In this document: one piece after another, positions 25,398 to 33,837 of the stretch
Numbering within the stretch: position 1 is the first letter of the stretch
Layout of the letters: each line of letters opens with the position of its first letter
NCBI GenBank assembly: GCA_963761985.1
Contig: CAVXIT010000013.1
Coordinates: forward strand, 124,001-188,000
Direction of reading: 5' to 3'
DNA length: 64,000 nucleotides
From: JACCTH01 sp963761985
GTDB taxonomy: Bacteria > Actinomycetota > Acidimicrobiia > Spongiisociales > ZC4RG35
Program-made: the position numbers and the translations under genes
The notes under the pieces: model-generated
Databases searched by the model: none
Told to the model about the DNA's origin: nothing
The model's input: only the letters and a program-made list of their open reading frames with translations

Positions 25398-27116
25398 GTG
25401 AGCTATCAGGCGTTATACCGAAAATACCGGCCACAGTCCTTCGAAGATGTGGTTGGCCAGGGCCACGTGACGTCCACGCTGGCCCGGGAGATCGTCGAAG
25501 CAAGAGTCGCCCACGCCTACCTGTTTGCCGGACCGAGGGGCACGGGCAAGACGACAACCGCCCGCATCCTCGCCAAAGCGCTCAACTGCGAGAACCGTGC
25601 ACCGGACGGGTCACCGGACAACACCTGCGTCTCCTGTCTGGGTATCACCGAGGGCTCCTCCCTCGATGTGATGGAACTCGATGCCGCGTCCCACAATTCG
25701 GTGGAAGACATCCGCGAGATGCGCCTCAGTGTGTCAACGGTGGCGGCCGGCATTGGGGGGCGCCGGGTATACATCCTCGACGAGGCGCACATGCTGTCGA
25801 AGGCGGCTGGGAATGCCTTGCTCAAGACGTTGGAAGAGCCTCCCGAGCACGTTGTCTTTGTCCTCGCCACAACCGAGCCGTACAAGCTCCTCGACACGAT
25901 CCGGAGCCGCACCCAACGTTTTGATTTCCATCCGGTAGGCATCGAGGCCCTGGCCGCGCACCTGGCGAAGATCGCCGACCTCGAGGGTTACAAGACCAAC
26001 GCCAAGTCGCTGGTCGCGCTGGCCCGGCACGCGGCCGGGTCGGCCCGGGATGCGCTTTCACTGCTCGAGCAAGTCGCGGCGCTAGGGGGAGGCACGGTCG
26101 ATCTGGTCGGCGTCCAGCGCAGCCTGGGGATGGCCGAGACAGAGGTGTATGGCCGGCTGGCCGAAGCCACGGCCCAAGGCGACGCTCGCATGGGGCTGGA
26201 ACTGGTTGCCGAGATGGCGAGCCGGGGAATCGACTTGCGCCGCTTTGTGGGTGAGGCCATCGGCTATTTCCGGGGTGTGTTTCTCGCTCACTATGCGCCC
26301 AATCTGGCGGAGGTGGCCGACGAGCCCCAGGAGGTTCTCGAAGCTTGGAAGAAAACGGCCAAGATCGTCGGACCTGCCGCGGTTCTGCGAGCTGTCGATC
26401 TCCTCGGTGAGGCGTTGATCAAATTGCGAGAAGGCAGGGAAGAGAGGTTGATGGTTGAGCTGGCGGTGATCAAGCTCACCCGTCCGGAAACGGCAACCGA
26501 TCTGGAATCGCTGCTCTCCCGAATCGAAAAGGTCGAGCGCGGTTCTCCCGTTCCTCCCGTTTCTCCAACGCGTGCGGATGGTGCGCCCCCCACCCCGCCT
26601 ACGGCGGTACTCCCCCCTCCGGGGGGAGACACAGAGAGGGAAGTGGCTCCGTCTCTCCCCCCGGAGGGGGGAGTGGCTCGAAGAGCCGAGGGGGGCGGCA
26701 CCTTGTCCACGGCAGACGGTGAACTCACCATGGAACGCGTCCAGGAGGTTTGGCCGACTTTGTTTGGAAGCCTGCGACAGGTGCTCGGGCCCCGGCGTTG
26801 GGCTCTGTTCCGGGAGGCGACCCCGGGAGCCGTCGAGGGCCGCCGGTTGATTCTCGATGTCAGCCAGGACTTTCACCTCGAGGGCCTGATGGCCGACCCG
26901 GTGGTGTCGGCTTTGATTGCCACCCAAGCGGGCGATCTGCTCGGCGGCACCGTCGGGGTTGGGTTCCGAAAGGCGGGCGATACGTCCCTGCCCGCAGAAG
27001 AGGAGATCGAACTGGACCAGGAGCGGCTCTTCGAAGCGCCGGCTGAAATTCTCGATCCAACCGCGCTCCTCGAGCGAGAACTGGGAGCGACCGTCGTGGA
27101 GGATGACCCTGAATGA
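25398..27116 (+). CDS. dnaX: DNA polymerase III subunit gamma/tau
   Basis: A 572-aa clamp-loader ATPase. AAA+ core: Walker A GPRGTGKTTTARI (residues 45-57), the four-Cys zinc module beginning at ALNCEN with CVSC, Walker B VYILDEAH, and sensor 1/SRC-like LATTEPYKLLDTIRSR. Domain III follows to about residue 370. Residues 396-434 are Pro/Gly-rich and encoded by a palindromic element, then a C-terminal tau domain (TMERVQEVWPTLFG) ends the protein. GTG start. Operon with ybaB and recR, a classic replication/recombination arrangement. Confidence 0.95.
   Translation: MSYQALYRKYRPQSFEDVVGQGHVTSTLAREIVEARVAHAYLFAGPRGTGKTTTARILAKALNCENRAPDGSPDNTCVSCLGITEGSSLDVMELDAASHNSVEDIREMRLSVSTVAAGIGGRRVYILDEAHMLSKAAGNALLKTLEEPPEHVVFVLATTEPYKLLDTIRSRTQRFDFHPVGIEALAAHLAKIADLEGYKTNAKSLVALARHAAGSARDALSLLEQVAALGGGTVDLVGVQRSLGMAETEVYGRLAEATAQGDARMGLELVAEMASRGIDLRRFVGEAIGYFRGVFLAHYAPNLAEVADEPQEVLEAWKKTAKIVGPAAVLRAVDLLGEALIKLREGREERLMVELAVIKLTRPETATDLESLLSRIEKVERGSPVPPVSPTRADGAPPTPPTAVLPPPGGDTEREVAPSLPPEGGVARRAEGGGTLSTADGELTMERVQEVWPTLFGSLRQVLGPRRWALFREATPGAVEGRRLILDVSQDFHLEGLMADPVVSALIATQAGDLLGGTVGVGFRKAGDTSLPAEEEIELDQERLFEAPAEILDPTALLERELGATVVEDDPE
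26583..26700. repeat. In-frame palindromic element inside dnaX
   Basis: Two 21-bp arms, at 26609-26629 and 26654-26674, are exact inverted copies of one another and each is itself nearly palindromic (CCCCCCTCCGGGGGG). They are flanked by further stems CCGCC-tac-GGCGG and GGCTC-gaa-GAGCC. The element is read through in frame as a Pro/Gly/Glu-rich linker (SLPPEGGVARRAEGG) between domain III and the tau domain. Confidence 0.8.
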
Positions 27117-27149
27117 ATTAACCAGGGTGAATTACCCTTCCCCAAACCT

Positions 27150-27467
27150 ATGACGAACCTTCCCGGCGACCTCGGAGCAATGTTGCGCCAGGTCCAACAA
27201 ATGCAAGAAGACATGGCTGCCCGCCAAGAGGAGCTGGCCAAACGGCGCTACGAAGGGACTGCCGGAGCAGGTCGAGTCAAGGTTGTGGTCCTCGGTGGAA
27301 ATGTCGAATCAGTGACGATCGACCCGAGCCTGCTCGATGACGCTGAGATGCTCGGCGATCTCGTCACGGTGGCGGTCAACCAGGCGCTGGCGGCGGCGAG
27401 TGCCGAGAGCGAAAGCTCCCTCGGAGAGGTCGCGAGCGGTCTTGATCTCGGACGGCTGCTGGGCTGA
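27150..27467 (+). CDS. YbaB/EbfC family nucleoid-associated protein
   Basis: A 105-aa protein of the YbaB/EbfC family: a long N-terminal helix (LGAMLRQVQQMQEDMAARQEELAKRRYEG) followed by the beta hairpin core VKVVVLGGNVESVTIDPSLL and a short helix LGDLVTVAVNQALA. Such dimers bind DNA and often affect recombination. The position between dnaX and recR, with the stop directly abutting the recR start, is the conserved bacterial arrangement. Confidence 0.92.
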   Translation: MTNLPGDLGAMLRQVQQMQEDMAARQEELAKRRYEGTAGAGRVKVVVLGGNVESVTIDPSLLDDAEMLGDLVTVAVNQALAAASAESESSLGEVASGLDLGRLLG

Positions 27468-28061
27468 GTGTTCGAAGGACCGCTGCAGCGACTGATCGAT
27501 GAGCTGACTCGACTTCCGGGGGTCGGACGAAAGAGCGCGCAGCGAATGGCATTTCACCTTCTAGGGGTCGAGAAGGCCGACGCTCTCCGTCTCTCCACGG
27601 CCATCGTCGACATGCGCGAGCAGTTGGGCATCTGTGCCCGTTGCTTCAACGTCACCGCGGGCGAAGAGTGCTCCATCTGCCGTGATCCCAAGCGAGAGCA
27701 GGGCCTGCTTTGTGTGGTCGAACGTGCCCAGGACATCGCGGTGATTGAACGGAGCCAAGAGTTCCGGGGCCGCTATCACGTCCTGGGAGGGGCAATCTCT
27801 CCGATCGGCGGGGTCGGACCGTCGCAACTTCATATCGCTGAAATCGGCAAGCGCGTGGTCGACGAGGAGATCAAGGAACTGATCCTGGCGACCAACCCGA
27901 CCGTCGAGGGTGATGTCACCGCCATGTATATCGCCCGAGAGATGAAACCGCTCGGGGTCCGGGTAACGCGGCTGGCCATGGGACTACCCGTGGGCGGTGA
28001 CCTCGACTACGCCGACGAACTCACCCTGGGCCGCGCCCTCTCCGGCCGCCTCGAGCTCTAG
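27468..28061 (+). CDS. recR: Recombination protein RecR
   Basis: A 197-aa protein with all RecR parts: N-terminal HhH helices (LIDELTRLPGVGRKSAQRMAFHLL), a C4 zinc finger (CARC ... CSIC, residues 57-74), a Toprim domain starting LLCVVERAQD and GGVGPSQL, and the C-terminal VTRLAMGLPVGGDLDYAD motif. RecR works with RecO/RecF at gaps. GTG start right after the ybaB stop. Confidence 0.96.
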   Translation: MFEGPLQRLIDELTRLPGVGRKSAQRMAFHLLGVEKADALRLSTAIVDMREQLGICARCFNVTAGEECSICRDPKREQGLLCVVERAQDIAVIERSQEFRGRYHVLGGAISPIGGVGPSQLHIAEIGKRVVDEEIKELILATNPTVEGDVTAMYIAREMKPLGVRVTRLAMGLPVGGDLDYADELTLGRALSGRLEL

Positions 28062-28073
28062 CTATTTGTCGAG

Positions 28074-29435
28074 CTAGGCGACGACCACCGTTTTCTGGTT
28101 GACGAATTCCTTGATCCCGAGCTCGGAGAGCTCGCGCCCATAACCCGAAGATTTGATGCCTCCGAAGGGCAGTCGGGGGTCGGAGGCGACCAGGGCGTTG
28201 ACGAAACAACATCCGGCTTCGAGCTGGGTTGCGGCGATCCGCTCGGCGCGGGCAACGTCGGCCGAGAACACCGCCGCTCCGAGACCGAAGGGCGAGTCGT
28301 TGGCCACTTCGATCGCTTCCGCCTCGTCGGCGACGTCAATGACGGTCGCAACCGGGCCAAACATTTCCTCTTCGTAGGCAGGCATTCCTTTGCGAACCCC
28401 GGCGAGTACGGTCGGCGGATAGAAAGCCCCGGGGCCAGGCGGGATCTCGCCGCCGATTAGGAGCTCCGCGCCGGCTTCGATCGACCTTGTCACCTGATCA
28501 TGAAGGTCGTCGCGGAGATCGATCCGGGCGAGTGGACCGAGACGGGTCGACTCTTCGGCCGGGTCTCCCATCTCGTAGGACGACATTTCTTTCACGAATT
28601 CGGAGGTGAACTCAGCGGCGATGTCAGCGACGACGATGAACCGCTTGGCTGCGATGCAACTCTGCCCATTGTTGATCATCCGGCTCGCAGCACATGACTT
28701 GGCTGCAGTCACGAGGTCGGCGTCGGCGAGGATCAGATAGGGATCGCTGCCTCCCAACTCGAGCACCGTCTTCTTGAGCAGTGACCCCGCTTTCTCAGCG
28801 ACCGCCCGTCCAGCTGGCTCGCTGCCGGTGAGCGTGGCCGCGACGACCCGGGGGTGCTCCAGGATCTCCGCTACATGTTCGGAGCCAATTAGAAGTGACG
28901 AGAACAGACCATCGGGAAAACCCGCGTCCGAGATGATCTCCTCAATGGCAATCGCGCAACCGCTGACGTTGGAAGCGTGCTTCAGGACTCCGGCGTTTCC
29001 CGCCATGAGGGCCGGAGCGACAAACCGGAATACTTGCCAAAAGGGGAAGTTCCAGGGCATAACCGCCAGGACCACGCCGAGCGGCTCGTGGTGGACGTAG
29101 CTCTTGGTTCTATCCGTGGCGATGGCAACGTCGCCAAGCATCTGCTCTGCGTTGGCGGCGTAGTGCCGGCAAACCCAGGCACATTTCTCGGCTTCGGCCC
29201 GCCCGGCCGCGACGGGCTTTCCCATCTCCATCGTCATAAGGCGAGCGAGATCGTCCTTGCGCTTCTCCAGCAGATCACCCGTCCGCTCCATCAACTCCGC
29301 CCGCTTTCCGAAACGAACCCGGCGCCATTCCGTGAACGCGGCATGGGCGGCCTCGATCCGGCCGTCGATCTCGGCCGAAGAATGCGGTTGGTATTCGGCG
29401 ACGACCTCACCGTTGGTGGGATTAATCGATTTCAT
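28074..29435 (-). CDS. NAD(P)-dependent succinate-semialdehyde dehydrogenase-like ALDH
   Basis: A 453-aa aldehyde dehydrogenase. Catalytic residues: Glu in LELGG and the nucleophile Cys in NNGQSCIAAKR; cofactor region MPWNFPFWQVFRFVAPALMAGN and TGSEPAGRAVA. The NGQSCIA and RLPFGGIKSSGYGRELSELG patterns match the short Sad/GabD2-type succinate-semialdehyde dehydrogenases. It converts succinate semialdehyde to succinate if that is right. ATG start, convergent with recR, 12 bases apart. It overlaps the 3' end of the HAD gene by 14 bases. Confidence 0.88.
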   Translation of the reverse strand: MKSINPTNGEVVAEYQPHSSAEIDGRIEAAHAAFTEWRRVRFGKRAELMERTGDLLEKRKDDLARLMTMEMGKPVAAGRAEAEKCAWVCRHYAANAEQMLGDVAIATDRTKSYVHHEPLGVVLAVMPWNFPFWQVFRFVAPALMAGNAGVLKHASNVSGCAIAIEEIISDAGFPDGLFSSLLIGSEHVAEILEHPRVVAATLTGSEPAGRAVAEKAGSLLKKTVLELGGSDPYLILADADLVTAAKSCAASRMINNGQSCIAAKRFIVVADIAAEFTSEFVKEMSSYEMGDPAEESTRLGPLARIDLRDDLHDQVTRSIEAGAELLIGGEIPPGPGAFYPPTVLAGVRKGMPAYEEEMFGPVATVIDVADEAEAIEVANDSPFGLGAAVFSADVARAERIAATQLEAGCCFVNALVASDPRLPFGGIKSSGYGRELSELGIKEFVNQKTVVVA

Positions 29436-30090
29436 TCGGTGCCTCCAAAACTAGGTCCACTGCTTCGAGCAATGTCGAGGTGACTGGAACTCCAACTTCG
29501 TCGAGGTCGGACCGATGATGCGAACCGCCGTCGTAGAGCACCACGCGGGCGCCGACGGCCAGGGCAGCAACTGCATCGTCGGGAGTGTCGCCAATGACGG
29601 CCACCGTTCCCGGTTCGTCGCCCCGGGTCAGAACCCTCAGATGGCGCACCAGGTATTCCGTTTTGAAATCCCCGGGCGTTCCTTCGTCGCCGCGATGGCC
29701 GTCGATTCGGTCGAAGTAATGACCGATTTCGAACCGATCGATCAAGGGCGTCAGCAAATCATGGGGAAGCATGGAGAGGAGAGACTGGGTGTGCCCGCCC
29801 GCTGCCACTTTCTCGAGAGCGAGGCGGGCGTCACTGGTCAGGAACGCAGTGTCGAGGGCCGCGACATATACCTCGTGAAAGTGGGAGTCAAGCTTCAGCC
29901 ATTCCTCCATCGTGAACTCCCGTCCTACGAGCCGGTCATAGAAGAGTTTCACCGGCCGCGTGTAGTGAGTTCGATAGACGTCGGCGTCGATGGTCGGCCC
30001 TTCGACGGTTGCCAAGACCGCATTCACCGAATTGATAACCACCTCGAGGTCATCGAAGAGCGTCCCGTTCCAGTCCCAAACCAGGTGCAC
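29422..30090 (-). CDS. HAD family hydrolase (phosphoglycolate-phosphatase-like)
   Basis: A 222-aa HAD hydrolase. Motif I is VWDWNGTLFDD (Asp5 nucleophile, Asn replacing the second Asp of the usual DxD), motif II is implied by LLSMLPHD, and motif IV by VIGDTPDDAVAA. The Asp-to-Asn change in DxDGT is seen in a Gph-like subgroup and does not alone imply inactivity. Acts on an unknown small phosphate ester. Tight operon with the SSADH-like gene and the nitroreductase. Confidence 0.8.
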   Translation of the reverse strand: MHLVWDWNGTLFDDLEVVINSVNAVLATVEGPTIDADVYRTHYTRPVKLFYDRLVGREFTMEEWLKLDSHFHEVYVAALDTAFLTSDARLALEKVAAGGHTQSLLSMLPHDLLTPLIDRFEIGHYFDRIDGHRGDEGTPGDFKTEYLVRHLRVLTRGDEPGTVAVIGDTPDDAVAALAVGARVVLYDGGSHHRSDLDEVGVPVTSTLLEAVDLVLEAPNEID

Positions 30091-30099
30091 GGCTGCTCT

Positions 30100-30612
30100 C
30101 TAGTACGAGTTCCAATGCACGAACGAGTCGAAATCCATTCTTCCGTCGCGCTTGGACGGCCGGGTTGATTGCGTGGGATAGCCGGCGACGACGCCATAGC
30201 GACAGCGAGCTCCGGTCGGAAGGCCGAGCACCTGGCCAGCATCGTCGCTCCGATGGAAGGTGACCGGGCAGGTGGCCACGCCAATCGAGCTGGCGGCGAG
30301 CATGATGTTCTGCGCCAGCCGTCCTATGTCGAACTCGTAACCGTTCGGTTCTTGGACTAACGCGATCGTGAGTGGGGCGTTGCGAACCGGGTCGGTGAAA
30401 TCTCCGCACGCCGCTAGCCGATCTCTTTGCTCGGGATCGGTGACGACGACCAACCCCCAATCCTGGCGGTTCTTCGAAGAACCTGTCCAGCGCGCCGCCT
30501 CCAGGATTGCGTGTAGGTCAGGATCGCTGAGCGGGCGACGATCAAATTGGCGAAGCGCCCGCAAGGCGATGACGTTCTTATAGGCCTCAGACAGGCCAGC
30601 TGGTCCTGGCAT
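30100..30612 (-). CDS. Nitroreductase family protein
   Basis: A 170-aa flavoprotein of the nitroreductase superfamily: FMN-binding ALRALRQFDRRPLSD near the N-terminus, ARWTGSSKNRQDW (residues 39-51) and the C-terminal LGLPTGARCRYGVVAGYP. The compact form with a partner-swapped dimer reduces quinones, nitro compounds or enones using NAD(P)H; physiological substrate unknown. It lies 9 bases upstream of the HAD gene and 9 bases after glpX, so all belong to one minus-strand group. Confidence 0.82.
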   Translation of the reverse strand: MPGPAGLSEAYKNVIALRALRQFDRRPLSDPDLHAILEAARWTGSSKNRQDWGLVVVTDPEQRDRLAACGDFTDPVRNAPLTIALVQEPNGYEFDIGRLAQNIMLAASSIGVATCPVTFHRSDDAGQVLGLPTGARCRYGVVAGYPTQSTRPSKRDGRMDFDSFVHWNSY

Positions 30613-30621
30613 GGTTTCCTC

Positions 30622-31611
30622 TCAGTCGAGGGCAGTCGCAGACATCTCCCGCAGCCGCCCCAGATTGTGACTGGCATCCATGTAGCGGATGGATCCGGTC
30701 TTGGATCGCATTATCACCGAATGGGTGGTGACCCTTTCTCCGGTGAAGTCGACGCCACGCAGATAGTCGCCGCCGGTGACGCCGGTGGCAGCGAAGAAGA
30801 CGTTGTTCGAACCGACGAGATCAGCCGTGGTCATGACCTGGTCGAGGTCGAGCCCGGCTTGCCGAGCCCACGAAGCCTCCTCCTCGTTGCGCGGCCAGAG
30901 CCGGCATTGCATCTCACCCCCCATGCACTTGAGCGCCGCCGCCGCCAGGACTGCCTCCGGCGATCCTCCGATCCCCATGAGCAGGTCGATGTTGGTCTCC
31001 GTGCGGGCCGTCGAAATCGCGGCCGCGACATCCCCGTCGCGAATCATGCGGATTCGGGCTCCCGCGGCCCGGACGGCGTCGACATAGCCTTCGTTGCGGG
31101 GCCGGTTGAGGACCACGACCGTCAGATCGCTGACATCTTTGGCGCGAGCCTTAGCCACCCGACGGAGGTTTTCGGCCGGAGGCGCATCGAGTTCGATCTG
31201 GCCGGCAGCCTCTGGACCAACGGCGATTTTGTCCATGTAGACGAGCTCACCCGGCGCGTACATCAGGCCCATCCCTTCGGAGACGGCTATGACCGCAAGC
31301 GCACCGGGCTCGCCTTGGGCGGTGAGAGTGGTGCCATCGACGGGATCGACCGCCACTTCCACTTTCATGCCGGAACCGGTCCCGACTCGCTCGCCGTTAT
31401 ACAGCATCGGGGCTTGGTCTTTGGCTCCTTCGCCGATGATCACGACCCCGTCGATGTCGAGAGTCGCCAGGTGAGCCCTCATGCCATCGACCGCCGCCTG
31501 GTCGGCTTTTTCCTTGTCGCCTCGCCCCATCCATCGGGCAGCAGCCATCGCCGCAGTTTCGGTCACCCTGACGAGATCGAGTCCCAGGTTGCGTTCGATC
31601 CGCTCAGCCAT
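30622..31611 (-). CDS. glpX: Fructose-1,6-bisphosphatase class II
   Basis: A 329-aa GlpX-type FBPase for gluconeogenesis. Distinct motifs: RVTETAAMAAARWMGRGDKEKADQAAV, VIIGEGAKDQAPMLYNGE (metal ligand Glu), VDPVDGTTLTAQG and GIGGSPEAVLAAAALK. These define the Li-sensitive class II enzymes typical of actinobacteria. Start ATG; divergent from the methylmalonyl-CoA epimerase gene. Confidence 0.95.
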   Translation of the reverse strand: MAERIERNLGLDLVRVTETAAMAAARWMGRGDKEKADQAAVDGMRAHLATLDIDGVVIIGEGAKDQAPMLYNGERVGTGSGMKVEVAVDPVDGTTLTAQGEPGALAVIAVSEGMGLMYAPGELVYMDKIAVGPEAAGQIELDAPPAENLRRVAKARAKDVSDLTVVVLNRPRNEGYVDAVRAAGARIRMIRDGDVAAAISTARTETNIDLLMGIGGSPEAVLAAAALKCMGGEMQCRLWPRNEEEASWARQAGLDLDQVMTTADLVGSNNVFFAATGVTGGDYLRGVDFTGERVTTHSVIMRSKTGSIRYMDASHNLGRLREMSATALD

Positions 31612-31659
31612 CGGCGTCGAGGCTACTCAGCGCAGATCGAGCTCTCCTAGCCTGATCGG

Positions 31660-32070
31660 GTGCTGGTTTACAACCTCGATCACGTCGGAATTGCCGTCAA
31701 GGACCTCGACGCCTCAATCGACAGCTACCGCGACCGCTACGGCGTGGAACCCGCCCATCGAGAGATAGTCGAGAGCCAGGGAGTCGAGGAAGCACTGCTC
31801 CCGATCGGTGGGAGTTTTGTTCAATTGTTGACTCCGCTCGACCCGAACTCGCCGGTTGGACGCTTTCTCGACCGGCGGGGGGAGGGCATGCACCATCTGG
31901 CCTACGCCGTGCTCGACATAGAAGAGGCTTTGAAACATCTCCGCTCAACGGGCGCGAAGTTGATTGATGAGACCGCGCGGACGGGAGGGCGAGGAGCCAA
32001 GATTGCCTTTGTCCATCCCGCCGACCTGGCTGGCACCTTGATCGAACTGGTGGAGCCGCAGAATGCCTGA
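31660..32070 (+). CDS. mce: Methylmalonyl-CoA epimerase
   Basis: A 136-aa vicinal-oxygen-chelate protein with two beta-alpha-beta modules: YNLDHVGIAVKDLD (metal His8) and GMHHLAYAVLDIEEAL (His) plus terminal LIELVEP (Glu). These ligands bind the divalent metal that epimerises (2S)/(2R)-methylmalonyl-CoA, part of propionate degradation. GTG start. The last codons overlap the following small gene. Confidence 0.9.
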   Translation: MLVYNLDHVGIAVKDLDASIDSYRDRYGVEPAHREIVESQGVEEALLPIGGSFVQLLTPLDPNSPVGRFLDRRGEGMHHLAYAVLDIEEALKHLRSTGAKLIDETARTGGRGAKIAFVHPADLAGTLIELVEPQNA

Positions 32071-32281
32071 CATCGAGATCAAAGGTGGAGCCAGCGAGTA
32101 CGAGGCAGCGGCGATCATGGCGGTTTTTGCTCGCATGAACGAGGAAGCAATTGCCTTGCGCGCCAAACTTCCTGGCCGCCGGCGACCGGCGGCGTGGGTC
32201 CGGGCCTATCTCGACGCCCACCCCGACGACCCTCTCCCGGCGGTCACGCCTGATCCGCGCGGCCAAGCTCGGGTCGACTAG
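32063..32281 (+). CDS. Acyl-CoA carboxylase epsilon-subunit-like small protein
   Basis: A 72-aa protein with a short N-terminal beta strand (DIEIKGGASEYEAAAIMAVFARM) and a Trp-containing tail (RRRPAAWVRAYLD). Actinobacterial acyl-CoA carboxylase epsilon subunits look like this: a strand, a helix of Ala/Leu/Met-rich composition and a C-terminal basic/Trp part. It overlaps mce by 8 bases, which fits propionyl-CoA carboxylase/methylmalonyl metabolism. The beta (carboxyltransferase) and biotin subunits are not in the window. Confidence 0.6.
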   Translation: MPDIEIKGGASEYEAAAIMAVFARMNEEAIALRAKLPGRRRPAAWVRAYLDAHPDDPLPAVTPDPRGQARVD

Positions 32282-32304
32282 TCGGTTCGACGAGCCCAAA
32301 TCGA

Positions 32305-33837
32305 TTAGTTCTGGGCTCTCCACCAACCCGGGGTCGATTCCACGAGTCGGAGCGGACGACCGCTCACCGAGAAGACCACCAGCCCGATCAAGGCGGCCAG
32401 GATGCATCCGAGGAGGCTCTGTAACGGACCCGCGTCGCCCAGGCGATCGACCACCCAACGGATCGCCAACGCCGCGGCCGCGGTCGGGACAAGCGCCCGG
32501 AAGATGAGGGACGTCAGCGGCTGCCAGCGGTCGGCGCGCGCTCGGGCCCAGGCCACGATGAGACCGATGGTGTACAGCCACATCACCACGGTGCTGGCTA
32601 CCGCGATGCCGCTCACCCCTCCCAGCTCGAGGAACCAGAGGGCAAGGGGGATAGCAACGGCGGTGGCTGCGGTTCCAATGACCACCGGCAGCCACATCCG
32701 TTCGTGGGCATAGAACCACCGGCTCAGGATCTGGTGAATGCCCCAGGCTGGTATCGCCAGGGCGAACCAAATCAATAGCCCGGCCACGAGGTCCGAGTCG
32801 GCCGATTCGAACCGTCCCCATTCGTAGACCAAGGTGACGAGCGGACGCGCCGCGCCGATCACGAGGGCGAGAGCGAACAGGGAGGCGACCGTCGAAGTCC
32901 GCAAGGCGCGGTCGGTGAGTCGGTCCGTCTCGGTTTCATCTCCGGCCGCAACGAGGCGGGCCAGGAACGGGTAGCTCGCGACAGCCGCCGCCTGGGCGAT
33001 GACCCCCACCGGCAGCATGTTCAACATCCGCGCCAGCGACAGAGCCGAGGTAGCCCCGACTTCGGAGAGCTGTCCAAAGATTCGGGGGAACTGTTCGTCC
33101 AATACCGCCACCGATTGGCCGATCATCAAAGGCAGTGCCAGAGCGAAATATGCAGGCACCGCTTGGCTGGGGCCGCGGGCAAATCGCAGCCCCGCCCGGT
33201 GAGCGCCAAGCCATTGCAGGAGCAGGGTGCCAGCAAGGGCTCCGAGCAAAGCTCCCCAGATGAAGCCGTCGGCGCGATTCTCGGTGTTGCCGGCCGCCAG
33301 CAGCCCGCCGGCGATGATCCCCAGGTTGTAGATCAAAGGCGCGAGCGCCGGAATCAGGAATTTCCGGTGCACGTATTGATAGGCCATGAAAAGCGAACCC
33401 AGGACGAAACAGATTTGAGCCGGGAGCACGATCCGGGTGAGATGCACCACCTCGGGCAGGTCGGTCTCGGGGATCGAGGCGAACGCGATCCGGGCGACGG
33501 GCTCGGCGAAGATGAAGAGACCAGCGGTGAGCGCAACGATCGCCACCGAAACCCAACGAAACACGGCAGTGAAATCAAATTGGGCTTGCTCCGAGTTGCC
33601 CTCTTCCATGCGGCGGGACAACAACGGGATCAGGGTGATGCTGAGAAAGCCGCCGGCGAGGAGATAATTGAGCAAGTCGGGGAGGAGGAAGGCGTATCGA
33701 TAGAGGTCACCTTCGGCGGTTACGCCCAGCAACGCGGCCAGCAAGGCTTCCCGACCCAACCCGAGCAGGCGGGAAAGGATCACCGAACCGGAAACGATCG
33801 CTGCCGCGGTCCCGACGCCTACCGGCCTTTGGGTCAT
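32305..33837 (-). CDS. murJ: Lipid II flippase MurJ / MviN-like
   Basis: A 510-aa membrane protein with about 14 helices of the MOP/MVF superfamily: early motif SRLLGLGREALLAALLG, LLPDLLNYLLAGGFLSITLIPLLSRRMEE, later YEWGRFESAD and HQILSRWFYAHE. MurJ flips lipid II for peptidoglycan synthesis. ATG at 33837 overlaps the PHP gene stop (ATGA); the open frame is longer but the upstream part is out of frame with PHP and rejected. Confidence 0.9.
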   Translation of the reverse strand: MTQRPVGVGTAAAIVSGSVILSRLLGLGREALLAALLGVTAEGDLYRYAFLLPDLLNYLLAGGFLSITLIPLLSRRMEEGNSEQAQFDFTAVFRWVSVAIVALTAGLFIFAEPVARIAFASIPETDLPEVVHLTRIVLPAQICFVLGSLFMAYQYVHRKFLIPALAPLIYNLGIIAGGLLAAGNTENRADGFIWGALLGALAGTLLLQWLGAHRAGLRFARGPSQAVPAYFALALPLMIGQSVAVLDEQFPRIFGQLSEVGATSALSLARMLNMLPVGVIAQAAAVASYPFLARLVAAGDETETDRLTDRALRTSTVASLFALALVIGAARPLVTLVYEWGRFESADSDLVAGLLIWFALAIPAWGIHQILSRWFYAHERMWLPVVIGTAATAVAIPLALWFLELGGVSGIAVASTVVMWLYTIGLIVAWARARADRWQPLTSLIFRALVPTAAAALAIRWVVDRLGDAGPLQSLLGCILAALIGLVVFSVSGRPLRLVESTPGWWRAQN

